A DNA stretch of 40,608 nucleotides from contig JAJEIH010000148.1 of the NCBI GenBank assembly GCA_022827685.1, positions 1-40,608 on the forward strand. Direction: 5' to 3'. Made by a program: the position numbers and the translations under genes. The stretch comes from Alphaproteobacteria bacterium (GTDB taxonomy: Bacteria; Pseudomonadota; Alphaproteobacteria; Bin95). The notes under the pieces are model-generated. The model did not search any database and had not been told where the DNA came from. It was given only the letters and a program-made list of their open reading frames with translations. Below are positions 1 to 8,061 of the stretch, one piece after another; within the stretch, counting starts at the first letter, position 1; each line of letters opens with the position of its first letter.

Positions 1-277
1 GAGCATAATGGAAAGGGAGCGGACGGGAGAGGACACATGCCCCCGAAAACCCGGCCGACCTCCAATCTGCTTCGCCCGATCGCTAAACCGGACAGCAATG
101 GAACAAGTCCGGGCATGACGGAAGAGCCTGTCGAAGGGGGGCGTTCGGGTATGCCTGACAGGGAGAGGGTTGGGTGAGGGCCGCGCGAAGCGCGGAACGG
201 GCACGGGAGAAGCCGGCGGCTTGCGGCGGGCGGGTCCGGCGGCCATGCTCGCCGCGAACGCAAGGAACGCCGGGCGG
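1..277. repeat. Non-coding leader with intergenic repeat remnants
   Basis: No gene is supported before the P450. The stretch at about 105-180 contains, read on the minus strand, pieces that I recognise as frequent intergenic repeat motifs of GC-rich alphaproteobacteria: a CCCTCACCCAACCCTCTCCC-type motif (about 157-180), a TTCGACAGGCTC-like motif (about 125-137) and a motif resembling GTCATGCCCGGACTTGTTCC (about 100-119). They abut one another, which suggests a decayed mosaic of repeats. An open frame running antisense through this region and into the P450 gene has Ala/Arg/Gly-rich composition and no recognisable domain. The recognition rests on memory of such repeats, not on a search. Confidence 0.4.
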
Positions 278-1498
278 ATGACGGCCACAGACGAGATTTA
301 CGACCCGACCGACCCGGCGACCATCGCCGACCCCTATCCCGCGCTCGCCCGCCTGCGCGCCGGGGCGCCCGTCGCCTGGAGCCGGCGGCTGAAGGCCTGG
401 CTGCTGACCCGCCATGACGACTGCCTCGCCGCGCAGCGCGACCGGCGGCTCTCGGCCGAGCGCATGGCGGCCTATTTCCAGGGGCTCGATCCCGCGCGCC
501 GGCGGCAGTTGCAGCAGAGCGAAGGCGCACTCGGGCGCTGGGCCGTCTTCCTCGACCCGCCGGAGCACACCCGCATTCGCGCCCATCTGAACGGCCGCTT
601 CACCACCGCCGCGCTCGGCGCGATGGCGCCCCGGATCGCGCGGCGGATCGACGCCCTGCTCGGGCCGGCGCTGGACGGCGGGTCGATGGATTTCGTCGCC
701 GACTTCGCCTATCCGCTGCCGGCCGGCGTCATCATGGAAATCCTGGGCGCGCCGCTGGACCGCCTCGCCGACTTCCAGCGCTGGAGCCACGACCTCGCGC
801 TCTTCGTCGGCTCCTCGCAGACCGCGCCCGACAAGCATCTCCGCGCGGAGGCCGCCGTCGCCGGCCTCGATGCGACCTTCCGCGGCCTGCTGAACGACCG
901 CCGCCGCCGTCCGGCCGGCGATCTCATCTCCGAGCTTGCCGCGAGCCCCGGCCTCTCCGACGACGACCTTGTGGCGAACTGCATCCTGCTGCTCTTCGCC
1001 GGCCACGAGACGACCACCGGCCTGCTCGCCAACGGCCTGATGCGCCTAATCGACCATCCCGGCCAGCAGGACCTGCTGCGCCGGGAGCCGGCGCGCGCGG
1101 AGGCGGCGGTGGAGGAAATGCTGCGCTTCGACTCGCCCGCCCCGGCCGTCTCCCGGGTCGCGGCCGAGGACATGGAGATTCGCGGCCGGCGCATCCGGGC
1201 CGGCGAGCGCGTCTTCCTGATGCTGAACGCCGCCAACCGCGACCCGGAGGCGTTCGCGGACCCGGAACGCTTCGACATCGCGCGCCGGGAGGGCCGGCAG
1301 ATCGCCTTCGGCTTCGGCATCCATTTCTGCGTCGGCGCGCCGCTTGCAAGGCTGGAGGCGGCGCTGGCCTTCCCGCGCCTGCTGGCGGCGATGCGGGATA
1401 TCGGGATCGCCGCGGACCGGCTCGACTGGCGCGACGGGGTGAGCCTGCGCGGCGCGGTCTCCATGCCGATCCGCTTCCGCCCCGACGCGGCGCCGTAG
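278..1498 (+). CDS. Cytochrome P450
   Basis: A soluble bacterial P450 of 406 residues that would insert one oxygen atom from O2 into an organic substrate using electrons from a ferredoxin system. All hallmark motifs are present: the I-helix oxygen-activation motif AGHETT at residues 241-246, the K-helix ExxR at E280-R283, and the haem-binding loop FGFGIHFCVG with the thiolate ligand Cys351. The ATG at 278 is chosen because the protein then begins with the usual short lead into DPTDPATIADPYPAL, and an AGGA lies 11 nt upstream; an in-frame ATG at 245 is possible. No ferredoxin or ferredoxin reductase gene is adjacent, so its redox partner must be encoded elsewhere. The substrate cannot be read from the sequence. 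Confidence 0.95.
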   Translation: MTATDEIYDPTDPATIADPYPALARLRAGAPVAWSRRLKAWLLTRHDDCLAAQRDRRLSAERMAAYFQGLDPARRRQLQQSEGALGRWAVFLDPPEHTRIRAHLNGRFTTAALGAMAPRIARRIDALLGPALDGGSMDFVADFAYPLPAGVIMEILGAPLDRLADFQRWSHDLALFVGSSQTAPDKHLRAEAAVAGLDATFRGLLNDRRRRPAGDLISELAASPGLSDDDLVANCILLLFAGHETTTGLLANGLMRLIDHPGQQDLLRREPARAEAAVEEMLRFDSPAPAVSRVAAEDMEIRGRRIRAGERVFLMLNAANRDPEAFADPERFDIARREGRQIAFGFGIHFCVGAPLARLEAALAFPRLLAAMRDIGIAADRLDWRDGVSLRGAVSMPIRFRPDAAP

Positions 1499-1524
1499 GG
1501 TGGGACCGCCGGCCGCCGCGCTGC

Positions 1525-1553
1525 TTGCGCGGTTTCCGGCGCGGGCCTATGTT
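1525..1553 (+). promoter_or_regulatory. Candidate sigma-70 promoter of icd
   Basis: TTGCGC at 1525-1530 and TATGTT at 1548-1553 are separated by exactly 17 bases, a plausible housekeeping promoter about 70 nt before the isocitrate dehydrogenase start. It lies just beyond the P450 stop, so icd can be transcribed independently of the P450 gene. Prediction by eye only. Confidence 0.4.
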
Positions 1554-1624
1554 GCGGCCCTTCCTTTCAACACGGTACGGCCAAGCCTTCGGCGGCCGAC
1601 AAGCACGCCGGGAGCGGCACGCAT

Positions 1625-2842
1625 ATGAGCAAGATCAAGGTTGCAACCCCCGTCGTCGAGCTCGACGGCGACGAGATGACGCGGATCATCTGGGAGTTCA
1701 TCAAGGAAAAGCTGATCCTGCCCTATCTCGATATCGACCTGAAATATTACGACCTGTCGATCCAGAAGCGGGACGAGACCGACGACCAGATCACCGTCGA
1801 GTCGGCCAATGCGATCAAGAAATACGGCGTCGGCGTCAAATGCGCGACGATCACGCCCGATGAGGACCGGGTTGAGGAATTCGGCCTGAAGGCCATGTGG
1901 CGCTCGCCCAACGGCACGATCCGCAACATCATCAACGGCACCGTCTTCCGCGAGCCGATCATCTGCGCGAACGTGCCGCGCCTGGTGCCGGGCTGGGCGA
2001 AGCCGATCATCATCGGCCGCCACGCCTATGGCGACCAGTATCGCGCGACCGATTTCGTCGTGCCGGGCAAGGGCAAGCTCACCATCCGCTTCGAGCCGGA
2101 GGGCGGCGGCGAGGCCATCGAGCGCGAGGTGTTCGACTTCCCCGGCGGCGGCATCGCCATGTCGATGTACAATCTCGACGACTCGATCCGGGGCTTCGCG
2201 CGCTCCTGCTTCAACTACGCGCTGATGCGGAATTACCCCTGCTTCATGTCCACCAAGAACACGATCCTGAAGGCCTATGACGGGCGCTTCCGGGACCTGT
2301 TCGCCGACGTGTTCGAGACCGAGTTCAAGGACCGCTTCGAGGCTGCCGGGCTCTGGTACGAGCACCGGCTGATCGACGACATGGTGGCGCAGGCGATGAA
2401 GCTCGAGGGCGGCTATGTCTGGGCCTGCAAGAACTATGACGGCGACGTGCAGTCCGACACGGTGGCCCAGGGCTTCGGCTCGCTCGGCCTCATGACCTCG
2501 GTGCTGATGACGCCCGACGGCAAGACCATCGAGGCCGAGGCGGCGCACGGCACCGTCACCCGCCACTACCGCCAGCACCAGCAGGGCAACGAGACCTCGA
2601 CCAACTCCATCGCCTCGATCTTCGCCTGGACGCGCGGCCTCGACTATCGCGGCCAGTTCGACGGGACGCCCGAGGTCTCCGAGTTCGCCCGCACCCTGGA
2701 GCGGGTCTGCATCGGGACCGTGGAAGGCGGCGAGATGACCAAGGACCTGGCATTGCTGGCGGGCCCGGACCAGGGCTGGCTCAGCACCACCGGCTTCCTC
2801 GACGCGGTGGACCGCAACCTGAAGCGCGAACTCGGCGCCTGA
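1625..2842 (+). CDS. icd: NADP-dependent isocitrate dehydrogenase
   Basis: Cytosolic TCA-cycle enzyme that oxidatively decarboxylates isocitrate to 2-oxoglutarate and yields NADPH. The 405-residue protein is of the eukaryote-like homodimeric class typical of alphaproteobacteria, not the E. coli type. Its numbering coincides with human IDH1 through the active site: S94, N96 and R100 in the SPNGTIRN loop, R109 in the NGTVFREP segment and R132 in the [17 protein letters not shown] segment, all substrate-binding positions in that family. The C-terminal half holds the NADP-site segment [16 protein letters not shown] sits about 10 nt before the ATG. The gene converges on the CoxL-like gene with a 48-base gap. 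This is core metabolism surrounded by accessory genes and looks intact. Confidence 0.98.
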   Translation: MSKIKVATPVVELDGDEMTRIIWEFIKEKLILPYLDIDLKYYDLSIQKRDETDDQITVESANAIKKYGVGVKCATITPDEDRVEEFGLKAMWRSPNGTIRNIINGTVFREPIICANVPRLVPGWAKPIIIGRHAYGDQYRATDFVVPGKGKLTIRFEPEGGGEAIEREVFDFPGGGIAMSMYNLDDSIRGFARSCFNYALMRNYPCFMSTKNTILKAYDGRFRDLFADVFETEFKDRFEAAGLWYEHRLIDDMVAQAMKLEGGYVWACKNYDGDVQSDTVAQGFGSLGLMTSVLMTPDGKTIEAEAAHGTVTRHYRQHQQGNETSTNSIASIFAWTRGLDYRGQFDGTPEVSEFARTLERVCIGTVEGGEMTKDLALLAGPDQGWLSTTGFLDAVDRNLKRELGA

Positions 2843-2857
2843 CTGCAGGGCCGGACG

Positions 2858-2883
2858 CCGGCCGACAAGCTCCTTTCGGCCGG
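2858..2883. terminator. Possible hairpin between convergent genes
   Basis: CCGGCCGA (2858-2865) and its exact complement TCGGCCGG (2876-2883) form an 8-bp stem around a 10-nt loop between the convergent icd and CoxL-like stops. There is no T-tract, so it may be a transcript 3' end stabiliser rather than a true intrinsic terminator. Confidence 0.35.
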
Positions 2884-2890
2884 AGCCGGG

Positions 2891-5206
2891 TCAGGCGCGG
2901 TTCAGCGCCCGCCAGACCTTCTCCGGGGTGATCGGCATGTCGATATGGGAGATGCCGAGCGCGTCGGCGACGGCGGCGGTGATCGCGGGCGGTGCGCCGC
3001 AGGCCCCGCCCTCGCCGATGCCCTTGACGCCGAGCTCGTTCGAGGGGTTCGGCACCGGGTTGAAGCCGACATCGATCTCCGGGAAATCGCTGGCGCGCGG
3101 CATGCAGTATTCCATGAAGGAGCCGGCGAGGAACTGGCCGCTCTGCGGCTCATAGGCCGTGTGCTCCAGCAGCGCCTGCCCGAGCCCCTGCCCGACGCCG
3201 CCATGCACCTGGCCCGCGGCCAGCAGCGGGTTGATGACGATGCCGCAATCGTCCACGGCGGTGTATCTGACGACCCGGACCTGCCCGGTCTCCGGGTCCA
3301 CCTCGACCTCGCAAATGTGGCAGCCGTTCGGGAAGTTGCACTCGGTCGGGCGCTGGTAGCGGCAGGTCTCGTCAAGGCCCGCTTCCTCGCCCTCGGGCAG
3401 GGCCGCAGGGTCGTGCGCGATCCGCGCGACCTCCGTCAGCGAGACGGCAAGGTCCGTGCCCGCGACGCGGAAAGACCCGTCCGCGAACTCGATGTCGGCG
3501 CGCGCGGCCTCCAGCCGGTGCGCGGCGATGCGCGAGGCCTTCTCGACGATCTGCGCGCAGGCGCGCGAAACGGAGACGCCGCCCATCTGCGAGGAACGCG
3601 AGCCGCCGGTGCCGTTGCCGAAGGAGACGAATGCCGTGTCGCCCTGGAGGAGCCGGATGTCATCGAGCGCGATGCCGAGCTTCTGGTGGACGATCTGGGC
3701 GAAGGCGGTCTCGTGGCCCTGGCCGTGGCTGAAGGTGCCCATGATGAGCGAGACGCCGCCATCCTCTTCGAAGCGGAGCTGCGCCTGTTCCACCGGCGCG
3801 CCGCCCGAGGCCTCGATATAGTAGCCGAGCCCGAGGCCGCGGCGCTTGCCGGCGGCTTCCGACTCCGCCCGGCGCCGGTCGAAGCCGGCGACATCGGCGC
3901 GCTCCAGCGCCTGTTCCTGGGTTTCCGCAAAGGCGCCCGAATCGATGACCATGCCGACCCGGTTGGTATAGGGCAGGGCGTCCGGCCGGATGAAGTTGCG
4001 CCGGCGGATTTCGGCGGGCGAAAGGCCGAACGCCGCCGCGCCCGCGTCCAGCAGGCGCTCCATCTGGTAGCAGATTTCCGGCCGCCCGGCGCCGCGATAG
4101 GCGTCCGTCGGCACGGTGTTGGTGAAGAGGCAGCGCACGGACAACTGCATGGCCGGCACGTGATAGACCGAGCCGGCGATGCGCGCGCCGGCCACGGTCG
4201 GGATCCTCGGCCCGAAATCGGAGAGGTAGCCGCCGAGATTGGCGAGTGTGCGGGCCTTCATGCCGAGGATGCGCGCCTCACCGTCGAAGGCCATTTCCGC
4301 CGCCGTCAGGTGGTCGCGGCCATGCGGGTCGGCGAGCATGGTTTCCTGGCGGTCGGCCCGCCACTTGACGGGCCTTCCAAGGCGCCGGGCGGCCCAGAGC
4401 ACCATCACCGTTTCCGGGAACAGCTTGCCGCGCAGGCCGAAGCCGCCGCCGACATCGGGCGAGACGACGCGCACCCGGTCCTTCGGCACCTCGAAGGCGA
4501 TGTCGGCGAGGCCGTTGCGCACCCGGACGGCCCCCTGGGTCGGAGAATGCAGCAGATAGCGCTCCGCATCCGCCTCCCACTGCCCGATGGCGACGCGCGG
4601 CTCCATCGGGTTGCCGACGACGCGGTTGTTCGCGAGTTCCACCCTCACGGTCTTCGCCGCCCGCGCGAACGCCGCCTCGACCTCGGCGCCGTCATGGCTG
4701 AGCCAGTGCACGCAGAGATTGGAGCCGACCGCTTCGTGCAGGACCGGCGCGCCCGGCGCATCCGCCTCGGCGGCCGTGGCGACGGCCGGCAGCATCTCGT
4801 ACTCGACCTCGACAAGCTCGGCGGCGTCGCGCGCCTCCTCCGCCGTCTCCGCCACCACGAAGGCGACCGGATCGCCGACATAGCGCACCCGCTCCGTCTG
4901 CAGCACCGCGCGGCCCGGATCGGCCATGCGCGCCCCGCCCGCGCCCGGCACGTCCACCTGGCAGGGCAGCAGCGGCAGGCCGTCAGCCGCCGCATCCTTC
5001 CCGGTAAGCACGGCCACGACGCCCGGCGCGGACCCGGCGGCGCGCGTATCGAGGCTCACGATGCGGGCGTGGGCGTGCGGGCTGCGAAGCACGACCGCAT
5101 GGGTCTGGCCGGCGATGTCGATATCGTCGGTGAAGCGCCCGGCGCCGGTGACGAAGCGCGCGTCTTCCTTGCGCCGCACCGGCTGGCCGATGCCGAATTG
5201 TTCCAT
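2891..5206 (-). CDS. Molybdopterin-binding large subunit, xanthine dehydrogenase / form II CoxL family
   Basis: A 771-residue large subunit of the xanthine oxidase family, which uses a molybdenum cytosine dinucleotide cofactor to hydroxylate its substrate in a heterotrimer with FAD and 2Fe-2S subunits. The N-terminal hammerhead domain begins with the GQPVRRKEDARFVTG segment; a cofactor-contacting GGGFG lies at about 253-257; the signature loop reads AYRGAGR at 369-375, which marks form II CoxL-like proteins rather than true CO dehydrogenases (AYXCSFR). The catalytic Glu is E732 in GIGEGG. The medium and small subunit genes are not next to it, so the complex cannot be complete from this locus. 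The substrate is unknown; calling it a CO dehydrogenase would not be justified by the loop sequence. ATG at 5206 follows a GGAAAGG ribosome-binding site. Confidence 0.92.
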   Translation of the reverse strand: MEQFGIGQPVRRKEDARFVTGAGRFTDDIDIAGQTHAVVLRSPHAHARIVSLDTRAAGSAPGVVAVLTGKDAAADGLPLLPCQVDVPGAGGARMADPGRAVLQTERVRYVGDPVAFVVAETAEEARDAAELVEVEYEMLPAVATAAEADAPGAPVLHEAVGSNLCVHWLSHDGAEVEAAFARAAKTVRVELANNRVVGNPMEPRVAIGQWEADAERYLLHSPTQGAVRVRNGLADIAFEVPKDRVRVVSPDVGGGFGLRGKLFPETVMVLWAARRLGRPVKWRADRQETMLADPHGRDHLTAAEMAFDGEARILGMKARTLANLGGYLSDFGPRIPTVAGARIAGSVYHVPAMQLSVRCLFTNTVPTDAYRGAGRPEICYQMERLLDAGAAAFGLSPAEIRRRNFIRPDALPYTNRVGMVIDSGAFAETQEQALERADVAGFDRRRAESEAAGKRRGLGLGYYIEASGGAPVEQAQLRFEEDGGVSLIMGTFSHGQGHETAFAQIVHQKLGIALDDIRLLQGDTAFVSFGNGTGGSRSSQMGGVSVSRACAQIVEKASRIAAHRLEAARADIEFADGSFRVAGTDLAVSLTEVARIAHDPAALPEGEEAGLDETCRYQRPTECNFPNGCHICEVEVDPETGQVRVVRYTAVDDCGIVINPLLAAGQVHGGVGQGLGQALLEHTAYEPQSGQFLAGSFMEYCMPRASDFPEIDVGFNPVPNPSNELGVKGIGEGGACGAPPAITAAVADALGISHIDMPITPEKVWRALNRA

Positions 5207-5242
5207 TTTCGAACCTTTCCGGAAGCGCGGCGGAGGCCGCGC

Positions 5243-5749
5243 CTATTCGAAATGCTTCTCCATCACTTCCGTGACGGATTTCTGAATGATCGGGATGACG
5301 TGAAGGCTGATATCCGCCATGTAGCCTTTCAGCTTCCTCTCGATGGCCTGCCCCTCGGCCGAACCGTAAAACGTGGTCATGGCCTCGATCTCGGCTGCGG
5401 TGAAGTGCTTGGCGACGATCTTCACCATGATGGTCTCGATGTCGGCCGCGGCGAGTCCCTCGGACACGCCCTGCCGGAAGAGACCGCGTTTTTCTTCCGG
5501 GATCAGCAACAGGACATTGCCTGCCACGCGGTCGGCCATCCGCTCCACCGGCACGAGCTTGAGATACGTCTTCGCCGCCTCCACACGATTTTCCGGCGTA
5601 TCCGGTTGCTGCCCGTTTGCCGCAGACGCGGCGAACAGGCACGCCGGCAACAGGGTCAGGAACAGAATGCGCCGCCCCGCGCAGGAGAGACCGGCGAGAC
5701 TTTCTCGAAGCCGGAAGCGGACAGGCCGCATTCCCGCGGTGTCGTGCAT
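5243..5749 (-). CDS. Secreted DUF2059 domain protein
   Basis: A 168-residue protein starting with a basic segment and a hydrophobic stretch (RRILFLTLLPACLFAASAANG, at about 25-45 of this start) that reads as a signal peptide, so a periplasmic location is inferred. The C-terminal half carries the DUF2059 pattern: KHFTAAEIEAMTTFYGSAEGQ followed by an amphipathic K-rich tail. The function of DUF2059 proteins is not established. The start at 5749 is preferred over an upstream in-frame ATG at 5764 because AGGAG lies 7 nt before it. It sits 36 bases downstream of the CoxL-like start and is transcribed in the same direction ahead of it, so the two may share a transcript; a functional link is not evident. 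Confidence 0.8.
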   Translation of the reverse strand: MHDTAGMRPVRFRLRESLAGLSCAGRRILFLTLLPACLFAASAANGQQPDTPENRVEAAKTYLKLVPVERMADRVAGNVLLLIPEEKRGLFRQGVSEGLAAADIETIMVKIVAKHFTAAEIEAMTTFYGSAEGQAIERKLKGYMADISLHVIPIIQKSVTEVMEKHFE

Positions 5750-5866
5750 GGTGAGGCTCCTCACCGTCCGCAGCGCCGAGGTACCGGGCGTCGCGGCGGC
5801 TCGCCCATGCTGCGCCGAAAGGCGGGCCGCCGCAACTCTTCCCGTGACTGGATGAAATCGGTGCGC

Positions 5867-6190
5867 CTAGCGCTTCGGCTTGAAAAACGGCGCGGCCTGC
5901 AGGATGCGGTTCTCCTGGCTGAGCAGGTAGCCTGCCTCGCCGGAGCGTTCGAGATAGGCCTGCCATTCCGGGTCGGCCTGCATGGCGGCGCGCTTGCTGG
6001 CGCGGTCGGCCGCGTCTTCATAGGCCCAGACATGGACATAGGTGTTGATCGGCCCCGTCTCGGTGATGCCGTAGAGCACCGGCTCTCCGAGGTAGCGGGT
6101 CTGCACGGGGTAGCCGTGCTCCTCGTAGAGGGCCATCGCCTTCGGTACGGTGCCGGGGCGGCAGGTATAGATGCGGTGGTCGAAGATCAT
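5867..6190 (-). CDS. NIPSNAP family protein
   Basis: A 107-residue ferredoxin-like-fold protein. The opening MIFDHRIYTCRPGTVPKAM and the central YVHVWAYEDAADRASKRAAM match the NIPSNAP domain, a small family related to dimeric alpha-beta barrel proteins that often sit beside catabolic genes in bacteria; no enzymatic activity is firmly assigned. The ending with a FKPKR tail is usual. It is divergently oriented to the DUF169 gene with 79 bases between starts, a likely shared control region. It could be transcribed together with the DUF2059 and CoxL-like genes downstream. Confidence 0.85.
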   Translation of the reverse strand: MIFDHRIYTCRPGTVPKAMALYEEHGYPVQTRYLGEPVLYGITETGPINTYVHVWAYEDAADRASKRAAMQADPEWQAYLERSGEAGYLLSQENRILQAAPFFKPKR

Positions 6191-6227
6191 GGGAGCGTTC
6201 CTTCCTCGCGTAACTCCGGCGAGACGC

Positions 6228-6233
6228 TATGAT
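6228..6233 (+). promoter_or_regulatory. Candidate -10 element before the DUF169 gene
   Basis: TATGAT preceded by GC (GCTATGAT) lies 36 nt before the DUF169 start in the divergent NIPSNAP/DUF169 gap. The corresponding -35 region is poor, so this may need an activator or may not be a promoter. Confidence 0.3.
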
Positions 6234-6269
6234 GAGCGCGCCTACCGCCGCAAGGGGAGCCCTCCCGAA

Positions 6270-7058
6270 ATGAGCGAAGAAACCGCCGTCGGCGCCGCCG
6301 AACTCCGCACGCTCGCCGTCAAGCTGCAGGACCTGCTGAAGATCCGCACCTTGCCGATCGGCATGAAGCAGTATGAAAGCCTGGAGGAGATGGAGACGGT
6401 GCCGGGGCTGCGCCGCCCGAAGCCGGGGCGCTTCCACACCACTTGCCAGCTTGTCACGCAGAGCCGGATCGCCGGCTTCACGCTCGGCATCACGGCGGAG
6501 AACGTGCGCCCGCAGTCCAATTGCGGCGGCGTCATGGGCATCGACCTGCCGGACGAGGGCACGCTTTCGGGCGAGCATATGGACGGCGTGTGGTTCGCAG
6601 ACCGCGAGGCGGCGCGCGAGCACCAGGCGCACATGCCCCGCCAGACCTTCGGCAAGTACGTCGGCACGGTTGTCTCGCCCCTGCGCTCCGGCCGCCTCGA
6701 CCCGCCGGACATCGTGCTGTTCTACGGCACGCCGGGTCAGATCATCCTGTTCGTCAACGGCCTGCAATGGAAGCGCTACCGGCGCTACGACATGTCGATC
6801 ACCGGCGAGAGCGCCTGCGCCGACAGCTGGGGCAAGGCGCTGCTGACGCGCGACACCTCGATCTCGATCCCCTGCTATGCCGAGCGCCGCTATGGCGGCG
6901 TGGCGGACGACGAAATGCTGATCGCCATGCCGCCGGAGGAGTTCGCGCGCGGCGTCGAGGGCATGGAGAAGCTCTCCCGCGTCGGACTGCGCTACCCGAT
7001 CCCGCCCTATGGCGCGCATATGGACCCCTCGGAAGGCATGTCCGCCAGCTATGGCTGA
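6270..7058 (+). CDS. DUF169 domain protein
   Basis: A 262-residue member of the DUF169 family, whose biochemical role is not known. Recognisable family features are the LKIRTLPIGMKQYES opening of the domain, the RFHTTCQLVTQSRIAG segment and the ACADSWGKAL stretch; Cys residues in these segments (TTCQ, SNCGG, SACADS, SIPCYAE) are notable and could bind metal or a thiol ligand, which is inference. The ATG at 6270 follows AAGGGGAG by about 10 nt; a longer frame to 6171 has no ribosome-binding site and would overlap the NIPSNAP promoter. The stop overlaps the start of the methyltransferase by 8 bases, so the two proteins are probably made in a fixed ratio and act together. Confidence 0.85.
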   Translation: MSEETAVGAAELRTLAVKLQDLLKIRTLPIGMKQYESLEEMETVPGLRRPKPGRFHTTCQLVTQSRIAGFTLGITAENVRPQSNCGGVMGIDLPDEGTLSGEHMDGVWFADREAAREHQAHMPRQTFGKYVGTVVSPLRSGRLDPPDIVLFYGTPGQIILFVNGLQWKRYRRYDMSITGESACADSWGKALLTRDTSISIPCYAERRYGGVADDEMLIAMPPEEFARGVEGMEKLSRVGLRYPIPPYGAHMDPSEGMSASYG

Positions 7059-8058
7059 GGGCGCGCGCCCCGACACTGTCCGCCTGCAACGCCTCGCCCG
7101 CGCCTACCGGGAGAGCGGGACGCTGCTCGCTGCGGTCGAACTGGAGCTGTTCACCAAGATCGCGCGCGGCGCCGACACGGAAGAGGCGCTTGCTGCCGCG
7201 CTCGGCCTGGAGGCGCCCAACGGGGAGCGGATCATCGTGGCTTGCCTTGGCCTCGGCCTCATCCGGCGCGAGGGGGGCCGGCTGGTCAACGCCCCTGACG
7301 TGGACCGCTTCCTGGTGGCGGATTCGCGCAACTACGCCGCGCCCTGGATGTTCTTCACCAGGCCGGACTGGAACGAGTGGGGCCGGCTCGCGGACCATTT
7401 GCGCCGGCCGGGTCCGCCGCTGGAGCGGAACGCCTCCGTCGCCGACATCACCGTGGAGGAGGCGCGGCGCTACCATGAGGCGACGCGGGCGGTCGGCGCG
7501 GGCGCGGGCCGGCTGTTCGCCCGCACGACCGACCTGTCGGTCAAGACCCGCATGATGGATATCGGCGGCGGCTCCGGCGCCTGGTGCATCGCGGCCTGCC
7601 ATGCGAACCCGGAGCTGCAGGCGGTGGTGCTCGACCTGCCGGCGGTCTGCGAGGTTGCGCGCGGCTACATCGCCGAGGCCGGCCTGTCGGACCGCATCGA
7701 AGCCGTGCCCTGCGATTTCAACAAGGACGATTTCCCGGCCGGTTGCGACCTTGCGGTCATGGCGTCGAACCTGCCGATGTACGGGCGTCGGCAGATCGCG
7801 CGGGTGGTGAAGAAGACCCATGACGCGCTGCTGCCGGGCGGCGCGTTCCACCTGATCGGCGAGGCGCTGGCGCCGGACCGGTCCGGGCCTGCGGACGCCG
7901 CGCTCTGGGGCCTCGCGCAAACGCTGCACGCCTCCACCGGCCTCGCCCATTCGAGCGCCGAGGTCGCGGGCTATTTCGAGGCGGCGGGCTTCCGCGACAT
8001 CACCGTAGAGGACTTCCTGCCCGGCATCCTGGTCCGGGTTTCCGGCCGGAAAGGCTGA
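7051..8058 (+). CDS. SAM-dependent O-methyltransferase family protein
   Basis: A 335-residue methyltransferase with the architecture of plant COMT / bacterial polyketide O-methyltransferases: an N-terminal winged-helix dimerisation domain (about 10-90, including the LAAALGLEAPNGERIIVACLGLGLI-type segment) and a C-terminal Rossmann domain whose SAM-binding motif DIGGGSG is at 170-176, followed by the acidic strand VVLDLPAV. In the region where a catalytic His would be expected the sequence reads LPMYGRRQIARVVKK, so the usual His/Glu pair of O-methyltransferases is not obvious and a C- or S-methyl acceptor is possible. Translation begins at ATG 7051 inside the end of the DUF169 gene (8-nt overlap). 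The substrate is unknown. Confidence 0.85.
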   Translation: MAEGARPDTVRLQRLARAYRESGTLLAAVELELFTKIARGADTEEALAAALGLEAPNGERIIVACLGLGLIRREGGRLVNAPDVDRFLVADSRNYAAPWMFFTRPDWNEWGRLADHLRRPGPPLERNASVADITVEEARRYHEATRAVGAGAGRLFARTTDLSVKTRMMDIGGGSGAWCIAACHANPELQAVVLDLPAVCEVARGYIAEAGLSDRIEAVPCDFNKDDFPAGCDLAVMASNLPMYGRRQIARVVKKTHDALLPGGAFHLIGEALAPDRSGPADAALWGLAQTLHASTGLAHSSAEVAGYFEAAGFRDITVEDFLPGILVRVSGRKG

Positions 8059-8061
8059 GCG

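Noticed and set aside
83-1006. Minus-strand open frame of 307 codons
   Set aside because: Antisense to the P450 gene and through repeat remnants; composition is that of a shadow frame.
5204-5242. Terminator between DUF2059 and the CoxL-like gene
   Set aside because: No stem with a T-tract is visible in the 36-base gap.
2945-6232. Plus-strand open frame of 1095 codons across the CoxL-like, DUF2059 and NIPSNAP genes
   Set aside because: It is antisense to three well-supported genes, has His/Arg/Gly-rich low-information composition and no domain; long antisense frames are common at this G+C.
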